From positions 1 to 23,825 of the forward strand of contig SMXK01000091.1 in NCBI GenBank assembly GCA_004356265.1: a stretch of DNA of 23,825 nt. Direction: 5' to 3'. The DNA comes from Bacteroidota bacterium. GTDB taxonomy: Bacteria; Bacteroidota; Rhodothermia; Rhodothermales; UBA10348. How positions within the stretch are numbered: position 1 is the stretch's first letter; each line of letters opens with the position of its first letter. The notes below the pieces were generated by a model. It was not told where the DNA came from, made no database searches, and worked only from the letters and a program-made list of their open reading frames with translations. A program made the position numbers and the translations under genes. This document shows positions 1-6,255 of this stretch, piece by piece.

Positions 1-879
1 CGAGAGCACATTTTCGGAATAGCCCGTGTTGTAGCGCATCGCCAGTTCAACCGGCACGGCTGCTTTCTCATCGGAGAGGTAGATCGTCTCTTCGTGTATT
101 GGAGTCCGGGATTCGTCGAGATAATCTACAAATTCAACAATTCCACCATCGAAGTGATAATCGTCGCGAAGGTTATCGACCTCCTCCCGGAAATCCTCGA
201 TAGAAATGTATAATTCACGATTCAGGTACGCCAATTCCCGAAGTCGATCGGCCAGCGTATCGAACCGGAATTCAGTTTCATTGAAAATCGTATCGTCTGG
301 CCAAAACTGAATCTGCGTACCATTCCGTTCACCTTCTTCCATCGGGCGAACCTTCTTCACGTCCTCATCCGGGTCTCCAAATCGGTATGTTTGCTCCCAC
401 ACAAACCCCTCTCGCTTGATCGTCGCGATAAGAATCTTAGATAATGCGTTCACACACGAGACGCCAACACCGTGCAAACCGCCCGAAACCTTGTATGTGT
501 CCTTGTCGAACTTTCCCCCGGCGTGCAAGGTGGTCATAACCACCTCCAGTGCAGATCTTTTTTCTGTGGGATGAATCCCGACCGGAATACCCCGACCATT
601 GTCCTGAACCGTTATCGACCCGTCGGCATTGATGGAAACATCTATGTGATCGCAGTAGCCGGCAAGGGCTTCATCAATCGAGTTGTCAACTACCTCATAA
701 ACCAAGTGATGCAGCCCTCGCATCCCAAGGTCCCCGATATACATGGCCGGTCGTTTCCTGACCGCCTCAAGGCCTTCAAGGACCTGGATATTGGATGCAT
801 CGTAATTTCCATGTGAATCATCTTCATGCCACTTGGTGTCCTGGGATTCGCTTTTCTGTGACTCGTTGGTCGGTTCCAT
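1..879 (-). CDS. gyrB: DNA gyrase subunit B, N-terminal part (runs off left edge)
   Basis: GyrB is the ATPase subunit of DNA gyrase, which introduces negative supercoils in the cytoplasm with GyrA. The window holds the first 293 codons, read from an ATG at 877-879; the rest lies left of position 1. The GHKL ATP-binding signs are clear: EVVDNSIDEA with the Mg-binding Asn at about residue 66, DNGRGIP at 93-99, and the lid GLHGVGVSCVNALS at 134-147. The stretch AGGKFDKDTYKVSGG and the phrase AMRYNTGYSEN near the edge are typical of GyrB and unlike the ParE of Bacteroidota. About 25 polar residues precede the conserved core, with no other in-frame ATG before residue 46, so this start is accepted. 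No Shine-Dalgarno sequence is visible. An inverted repeat lies 24-51 bases upstream of the start codon. Confidence 0.97.
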   Translation of the reverse strand, partial: MEPTNESQKSESQDTKWHEDDSHGNYDASNIQVLEGLEAVRKRPAMYIGDLGMRGLHHLVYEVVDNSIDEALAGYCDHIDVSINADGSITVQDNGRGIPVGIHPTEKRSALEVVMTTLHAGGKFDKDTYKVSGGLHGVGVSCVNALSKILIATIKREGFVWEQTYRFGDPDEDVKKVRPMEEGERNGTQIQFWPDDTIFNETEFRFDTLADRLRELAYLNRELYISIEDFREEVDNLRDDYHFDGGIVEFVDYLDESRTPIHEETIYLSDEKAAVPVELAMRYNTGYSENVLS

Positions 880-902
880 GTGGTTCAATTAGCCCGTGAT
901 TG

Positions 903-930
903 ACGGTCTGGAAGAACGATTCCGGACCGT
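903..930. promoter_or_regulatory. Inverted repeat upstream of gyrB
   Basis: The arm ACGGTCTGGAA (903-913) and the arm TTCCGGACCGT (920-930) are reverse complements with one mismatch, around the 6-base spacer GAACGA. It lies 24-51 bases before the gyrB start in the 150-base gap between the CBS-protein gene and gyrB. Neither side carries a T-run, so it does not look like a simple Rho-independent terminator. It could be an operator for a dimeric regulator or a 5' leader hairpin for gyrB. The inverted repeat is seen directly; any function is inference. Confidence 0.5.
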
Positions 931-1029
931 AGAATTGATGCCTAAAGATCCGCAATTTGAAGCTTCACAGCAAATAGAGTTTCCTCTAAAACGGGCATAT
1001 TTGAAGGATTTTGCTCCTGATCTCTTGAG

Positions 1030-1689
1030 TCAGACTTCGAGATAGCGCATGAACTCCTGAATCCGCTCGGTGAGGTCTTCTTCAGGCGTTCCGTAGGATC
1101 CGGATACATGGTACCCGTTGTGCTCAAGAATCAATCGAACCCGGGCGACATCGAGCGTGTCCATCTTGATAGTCACTTTGACGACGTTCTTGTCGTGCTC
1201 AGCCTCCTCTGTTCCCACCGAGTGAACGCGCGTACCCGTTTGCTCAATCGCATGGATCAGTCTCGAAAGGGAATAATCTCTCTCCTCGATATCCAGGGAA
1301 ATGATAGCACCCGGGCGCTGAGTGCCCAATGTGCGGGCGTACCATTCAAAAAGATCTTGCCTCTGAATCAGACCTAAATAATCCTGAAGCTCGTTGATCA
1401 CCGGTACGACCGTCAAATCGTGTTCGATCATCAGTCCGGTCGCTTCGAAAATGTGTTCCGTGGGACGGATAGTAACAGGATCGGCATTGAGAAGAGCGGA
1501 AATCACCACTTCCGGCCCGTCAGAATCCAGAAGCTGATTTTCTGAGACAATACCGACCACTTTCCGATCCGAATCAATGACAGGAAGATGCCGGACCCGG
1601 AATTCCATAAGAAGTCCCAGGGCAAATTCAACCGAATCGGTGTCTTTAAGCGGTGGTGTTACCGTGCTTATGAGTGATTCTACCGTCAT
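1030..1689 (-). CDS. Two-CBS-domain protein with C-terminal ACT-like region
   Basis: This 219-residue cytoplasmic protein begins with two CBS motifs, at about residues 1-55 and 65-120. Each contains the usual hydrophobic pattern: RHLPVIDSDRKVVGIVSE in the first, TVVPVINELQDYLGLIQR in the second. Paired CBS motifs form a Bateman module that commonly binds adenine nucleotides and acts as an energy or ligand sensor. The remaining 100 residues read like an ACT-type fold (NVVKVTIKMDTLDVARVRLI). Stand-alone CBS proteins of this shape occur in Bacteroidota; their targets are mostly unknown. There are no membrane segments and no catalytic domain. It starts at ATG 1687-1689 with no clear Shine-Dalgarno sequence. 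Its neighbours, about 150 bases away on each side, are hflX upstream and gyrB downstream. The exact role is not known. Confidence 0.88.
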   Translation of the reverse strand: MTVESLISTVTPPLKDTDSVEFALGLLMEFRVRHLPVIDSDRKVVGIVSENQLLDSDGPEVVISALLNADPVTIRPTEHIFEATGLMIEHDLTVVPVINELQDYLGLIQRQDLFEWYARTLGTQRPGAIISLDIEERDYSLSRLIHAIEQTGTRVHSVGTEEAEHDKNVVKVTIKMDTLDVARVRLILEHNGYHVSGSYGTPEEDLTERIQEFMRYLEV

Positions 1690-1849
1690 GAGTCTATTCT
1701 ATTGCGCTTACTATTGTCCGGTGGATCTGTTTTAGTTATCGGCCACGGTCCTGTTTTCACAAGCTCGCGGTCTCTAGTCATTAGATGCTAAAGACTCCCC
1801 GGTCGTTTCACCGTTCGACGCCAATTCACGATTACTGAGCCAGTTAAAC

Positions 1850-3172
1850 TTACAAACGGCCCGCATTGTTATCATCCGACACGGTGGAAATGTTGGGACC
1901 AACAGGTTTTATGTGTTTGAAGCGGTCGATTAATGGTCGAACATCCCGATCATATCGAGGGGCAGTTCGAAAGTGCAGACGAACAATATCTCGCTCTTCA
2001 TCTTCGAATTCCACCCGTCCGCGCATGTATTCCTCTGAAAGAATTTTCCCGATTTTCCGGATGTGAGCAATCGTGCCTTGTTCTTCAATAGGCAGATATA
2101 TGACCATTTCTGAAAAGTCCGCCTCAATTACGTCCAGAAGTTGTGCTCGAAATTCCTTCAACCCGATCCCCCGTGAGGCTGATATGAACGCAGCTTCCGG
2201 GAACTGAGCCCGCAGATCGTGTAGTTGCCCCTCAGTCCTGATTACGTCGATTTTATTGAATACGAGTAAAGTCGGTTTCTCGCTTACATCCAGCTCCCGC
2301 AAAGTATCGTTTACCACCCGCATCTGCTCTTCGAACTGGTCGTGCGACACATCTATGACGTGCACCAAGATATCGCTTTCGCGCACCTCATCCAGCGTAC
2401 TTTTGAAACTTTCGATCAGACGATGCGGAAGCTTCCGGATGAACCCTACGGTATCAGAAAGCAGAATCTGCCGACCGGGAGCGATGAAAACCGACCTTGT
2501 GGTAGAATCAAGGGTCGCGAACAACCTGTTCTCGGCAACCACGGAGGTTTTCGCAATGGCATTCATCAGGGTGGATTTACCCGCATTGGTATAGCCCACC
2601 AGGGATACACGAGTAAGTTTTGCCCGTCCTTTTCTCTGCGACGTGCGTTGTTTGTCTATCTTCAAAAGTCGCGCTTTTAACGTCGAAATCCGTTGTCCGA
2701 TCAGCCGGCGGTCGGTCTCGATCTGGGTTTCACCAGGCCCTTTCGTTCCGATACCCCCTTTTTGCCTGCTCAGATGCGTCCAGTGTCTCGTAAGTCGGGT
2801 CCTCAGGTATTCCAACTGAGCAAGTTCTACCTGGGTTTTAGCCGTTGCAGACCGGGCGTGTTTTGCAAATATGTCCAGGATCAGGGCCGATCTGTCCAGC
2901 AATTTGCACTCAAGGACCCGCTCAAGATTTCTGAGCTGAATGGGCGTTAATTCGTCATCAAAGATAACCAGATCGGTTTTCCGTTCGTCGAGTTTCGCCT
3001 TGATCTCCAGGACCTTCCCTTTGCCGATATACGTGGCCGAATTTATCCGGGAAATATTCTGAATAAATGTGTCAGTGACATCCGCACCAGCCGTATCAAC
3101 GAGAAGTTGCAACTCTGCCAGCGAATCCTCTACCTCGCGTTTTGATTCTGTTGGCAGAACCGCGCCCACCAA
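1850..3172 (-). CDS. hflX: GTPase HflX
   Basis: HflX is a ribosome-binding GTPase that splits stalled or hibernating 70S ribosomes under stress. The protein has the HflX N-terminal domain with the signature TYIGKGKV (about residues 47-54). A Gln/Arg/Lys-rich linker follows, with GTKGPGETQIETDRR before the G domain. The G domain shows G1 GYTNAGKST (193-201), G3 DTVGF (240-244), G4 NKID (306-309) and a G5-like SAS. A short C-terminal domain completes it. The start is uncertain. At 3172 the first codons are TTG GTG, there is no ATG, and the conserved family phrase (here RESAILVGA) begins before this TTG. The open frame continues to a TGA at 3224-3226, so translation may begin from a rare codon such as ATT within 3173-3223. 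The 440-residue length is normal for the family. Confidence 0.95.
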   Translation of the reverse strand: MVGAVLPTESKREVEDSLAELQLLVDTAGADVTDTFIQNISRINSATYIGKGKVLEIKAKLDERKTDLVIFDDELTPIQLRNLERVLECKLLDRSALILDIFAKHARSATAKTQVELAQLEYLRTRLTRHWTHLSRQKGGIGTKGPGETQIETDRRLIGQRISTLKARLLKIDKQRTSQRKGRAKLTRVSLVGYTNAGKSTLMNAIAKTSVVAENRLFATLDSTTRSVFIAPGRQILLSDTVGFIRKLPHRLIESFKSTLDEVRESDILVHVIDVSHDQFEEQMRVVNDTLRELDVSEKPTLLVFNKIDVIRTEGQLHDLRAQFPEAAFISASRGIGLKEFRAQLLDVIEADFSEMVIYLPIEEQGTIAHIRKIGKILSEEYMRGRVEFEDEERDIVRLHFRTAPRYDRDVRPLIDRFKHIKPVGPNISTVSDDNNAGRL

Positions 3173-3291
3173 AATAGCCGATTCGCGGTCTTTACCGCCG
3201 GTTTTATACGTAGTTGAAATAGCTCAGACGAGGTTGAAGGAATAAAGCTTTGAATTTGGAGGCTTGGTCAATTTCCGGGTCGCAACAGTGC

Positions 3292-3852
3292 TCATTTTTC
3301 AAGCGTTCGATGACCCATTTCATGTTTCTCCAGAACATCCATTCGGGAATCTAATTGAGATCTCAATATTTCCCGAAATCGATCTACTTCAGCATGAGGA
3401 ACAGAGATTTCGAGACGCTTGCGCTCTCCCAGAAAATCCTGATAAATAAATCCGAAGTGTACCTGCTTCCCTTCCTCCACTTCGAAATAGTCGATGATTT
3501 GACCCCATGCGATCGCATCTCCGGATTTGCCAAGTTCTGGAATAATTCCGTAATCTGTTATCACGCTTGAAGATGCCAGCAAAGCGGCGACAAACCAGAT
3601 AACTCCGCCCAAAAGATATCCTGCGTAAATCTGAATCTGTACATCAGGGAACGTGTTCTGGGCATATACAAGAAAAACAGCTACGACACCTATAAACACT
3701 ATGGGCCAGACCGGGATATGCTTTATCCGTACCGACCGCCACGTCATTCGAACGCGACGAATTCTGAGCCTCTGCGTTGCTGTCAGAACCAGTAGCAGAG
3801 CAGTTACCGCTACAAATGCAGATACTAGTATCAGATGAATAGTGCCGAGCAA
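3292..3852 (-). CDS. Small membrane protein with three helices and a soluble C-terminal domain (unknown function)
   Basis: I do not recognise a named family. The 186-residue product has three likely membrane helices, at about residues 5-23, 49-63 and 75-94, with an Arg-rich loop (RLRIRRVRMTWR) after the first. The hydrophilic tail, residues 95-186, begins ITDYGIIPELGKSGDAIAWGQI. An alternation of strands followed by a final helix resembles bacterial PH-like domains found behind paired membrane helices (YcxB-like or DUF5673-like). That resemblance is by eye only. The frame opens at a TGA at 3865-3867 and the first plausible start is TTG at 3850-3852, because no ATG precedes the first helix. 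It lies 27 bases after the VWA protein gene on the same strand, so the two are probably co-transcribed. hflX follows 119 bases later. Confidence 0.75.
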   Translation of the reverse strand: MLGTIHLILVSAFVAVTALLLVLTATQRLRIRRVRMTWRSVRIKHIPVWPIVFIGVVAVFLVYAQNTFPDVQIQIYAGYLLGGVIWFVAALLASSSVITDYGIIPELGKSGDAIAWGQIIDYFEVEEGKQVHFGFIYQDFLGERKRLEISVPHAEVDRFREILRSQLDSRMDVLEKHEMGHRTLEK

Positions 3853-3879
3853 ATAATCAGTGTATCAAGTCATCAAGTG

Positions 3880-5997
3880 TTATGCGGATTCGGGTCGCCA
3901 GGATTTTTCGATGATCATTTCCGCTATCAGAAAGACCAACGCAAGCACTAAAAAGACGTTCCAAAGTTCTGTACCCGTTCTGGCGGCCCGCAGCCTGCTC
4001 CGAAGTTCATCACCGGCTGCATCTGTCAGGTTCACGACTGCAATTTGCCCCCCAACAGACTCTGACAACGACAGAACAGCTTCAGCGGCAGAATAGGTCT
4101 CGAGGCTAGATTCACGCCTGTCAGGATGAACGCTGAATTTCTGGATAATCGTATTATCCAGTGTGACATCGTAAATACCTGATACGAGGTACCCTTGCTC
4201 TATTGACGCCAGCAGCCCACCCGGAACACGTCGCAGATCAGGCAAATAGACAGTACCATCTTCAGAAACTACCCGTACGGAGGCATCTTCGCCCAATCCG
4301 GCGAGGCGAAGTTGGGCCGGTAATCCTTCCTGGAAGTTTTCCCCGGAGACAGATCCCGCGGATGACAGGTAATACACGGACCGGAATAACAGAGGCACAA
4401 ACAATCCTCTCACAGGGAAATCTGTCCATTCCAGTTCGGGAGCAACCGTAATCAGAATTAAACTTCCTCGCCCGGCCCGAATTTCCTGCATGAATACGCG
4501 ATCCCCGGACATTCTCACTATTGTCTGCTCATCTCCTTGCCCCGGGTGATACATCATCATTCTGAAGATGTCCGGCTGTTCAAGCTGCGGCGAGTCTTCT
4601 GTCGACGACGTATCAAACATTCCTTCAAATAAAGCATGTTCGTGGTCGACCCGGTCAAATACTGCCACGGACACGGCCGGATTTCCCGAACCTTCGATAG
4701 CCGACGCCGATCCACCTCCGAGACTTTCAAATAACAGAGTGTAGTCCGAGATGACGGTTTCGTCTCCGGGAAACATGAGTATTCCGCCTCCGTCCATCAC
4801 ATATTGAGACAACATCGAACGTTCCCCGGACGAGAGATCGGACATTCCATTCAGTACAATTGTATCAAACTGCGCGAGCGCGAGACTGGCCAATGCCGTT
4901 TCATTGATAGATGTGACATCAAATTGAACCCGGTCCCCCGTCATTTCACTCGAGAAAGCGAGATTCAGAAAGCTCGATTCGGCGCCCGTCCCGGTTACAA
5001 GAAGAAGCCTGCGTTCTTCCGGAATAAAAAGTGTTAGTGCTCTTGTATCGTCTTCCTCGTAATCGGCATCCTGGATCTCGATTCGACCTTCCACCCATCC
5101 GGACGATCTTGGCGTGACCGCGATAGGCACCAGGGCGGATTCCCCGGCACCCAGATCAACTGTCGCCTGCGCAACCCGCTGGTCTTCCAGAAAGAGAGAA
5201 AGAACAAGGTCAGAAACCGCTCGTTTTCCCAGGTTCTCGACCCGTACCTGAAGTCTGACAACCTGCCCCGGCGACAATATTCGACTCAGAACCTGGACAT
5301 CGGTTATGGCAATGTTGTCATGCTCCTGGCCGCCAATTGGGATTAAAAATACCCTGATATCGTCATCTATCTTGGCATCAAGAGAATCCGAAAACGTAGA
5401 CTTCTGCAGGTCTGATAAGATGTGGATTTCCCGATTCGGATTGGCGCTGTTCTCGAGCATTGCCGCCGCTTTTCGGATGGCATCGGTGAGACGCATTTCT
5501 CCGCCGGCAACATTAATATTCATCACGGCTGCGCGGGCAGACGCGCTCGTCAAATGAGCTGCAGAATTTAACGCGGCAGACACGGCTGGAACGAAAAACA
5601 ACTCGTCACCGGACTCGACCGCTTCGGCAAGACCCAAGCCGATATTTCTGGCCTGCTCGATATACGAACCGTTCCCGTCACGAAGTAACATGGACGAGGA
5701 GTTATCAAAAACAAGTGCTGTGGAAGAACGGCCGTGAGATCCAAAACCTGCCAGAGAGCCCTGTATGGCAGGACGAGCAAACGACATCACAAGCGCAGCG
5801 ATCGCAAGAGTCCGAAGAGCCAGCAACAACCACTGCTTGATTCTCACCCGCCGCATGGTGCTTTTCTGTAATTCATTCAAAAAGGCCAGCGAACTGAAAT
5901 TTATTCGCGCCGGCTTTCTGAAATTAAACAGGTGGATAATAAGTGGAATCGCCGCCGCAGCCAGCACTACCAGGAGCAGCGGATTCAGAAACGTCAT
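3880..5997 (-). CDS. BatA-type VWA-domain membrane protein
   Basis: The start chosen is ATG 5995-5997 (MTFLNPLLL), which is exactly where the BatA (aerotolerance-regulator) N-terminal domain begins. The open frame runs a further 42 codons upstream without family resemblance. The 705-residue protein has helices at about 6-24 and 56-73. A von Willebrand factor A domain follows with the MIDAS motif DNSSS at 98-102. After it come a CARDB-like beta domain (VRLQVRVENLGKRAVSDLVL) and a region like a glutamine-amidotransferase fold (ERRLLLVTGTG, then DGGGILMFPG). A last helix lies near 678-694. Proteins of this layout are common in Bacteroidota and probably sit in the cytoplasmic membrane with the VWA and later domains outside. 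Their function is poorly known. Here the usual batA-batB-batD or MoxR partners are absent, so calling it an aerotolerance protein would be unsafe. Confidence 0.88.
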   Translation of the reverse strand: MTFLNPLLLVVLAAAAIPLIIHLFNFRKPARINFSSLAFLNELQKSTMRRVRIKQWLLLALRTLAIAALVMSFARPAIQGSLAGFGSHGRSSTALVFDNSSSMLLRDGNGSYIEQARNIGLGLAEAVESGDELFFVPAVSAALNSAAHLTSASARAAVMNINVAGGEMRLTDAIRKAAAMLENSANPNREIHILSDLQKSTFSDSLDAKIDDDIRVFLIPIGGQEHDNIAITDVQVLSRILSPGQVVRLQVRVENLGKRAVSDLVLSLFLEDQRVAQATVDLGAGESALVPIAVTPRSSGWVEGRIEIQDADYEEDDTRALTLFIPEERRLLLVTGTGAESSFLNLAFSSEMTGDRVQFDVTSINETALASLALAQFDTIVLNGMSDLSSGERSMLSQYVMDGGGILMFPGDETVISDYTLLFESLGGGSASAIEGSGNPAVSVAVFDRVDHEHALFEGMFDTSSTEDSPQLEQPDIFRMMMYHPGQGDEQTIVRMSGDRVFMQEIRAGRGSLILITVAPELEWTDFPVRGLFVPLLFRSVYYLSSAGSVSGENFQEGLPAQLRLAGLGEDASVRVVSEDGTVYLPDLRRVPGGLLASIEQGYLVSGIYDVTLDNTIIQKFSVHPDRRESSLETYSAAEAVLSLSESVGGQIAVVNLTDAAGDELRSRLRAARTGTELWNVFLVLALVFLIAEMIIEKSWRPESA

Positions 5998-6255
5998 GTG
6001 TGAACGGGAGCCAATATCGTGGCCATCAAGAAAATTCGGGGCATATCTTACCGTGGCCCGGCTTGCGCAGTTCCGGCGGTATAATTCGGAGATGTGCACA
6101 TTGATGTTTCCAACCCGGCACATTGTCGTGGTCCGTGTCGTACAATTCGGTTCTGAAGCGCGATTTCCTTCGTGTTATATTCCGACGAACAGTTTCTATG
6201 ATTCAGTTTTTCCGGAAATTGTCACACCCTCCGATCCGCTGGACCGGGCAACTGG
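5998..6255. promoter_or_regulatory. Divergent intergenic region between the VWA-protein gene and uvrA
   Basis: These 258 bases separate two divergent genes and must contain both promoters. On the plus strand an extended -10-like element TGTTATATT lies at 6173-6181, about 75 bases before uvrA, and an exact TATAAT lies at 6080-6085. Neither has a convincing -35 at normal spacing, and I see no clear Bacteroidota-type TTG/TAnnTTTG pair. No LexA-like palindrome was recognised. The promoter assignment is weak. Confidence 0.3.

Noticed and set aside
472..816. Plus-strand open frame of 114 codons
   Set aside because: It is antisense to the highly conserved GyrB ATPase domain and has no recognisable protein features.
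5998..6123. N-terminal extension of the VWA protein to 6123
   Set aside because: The BatA N-terminal domain begins exactly at ATG 5997; the extension is polar and Cys/Arg-rich with no family support.
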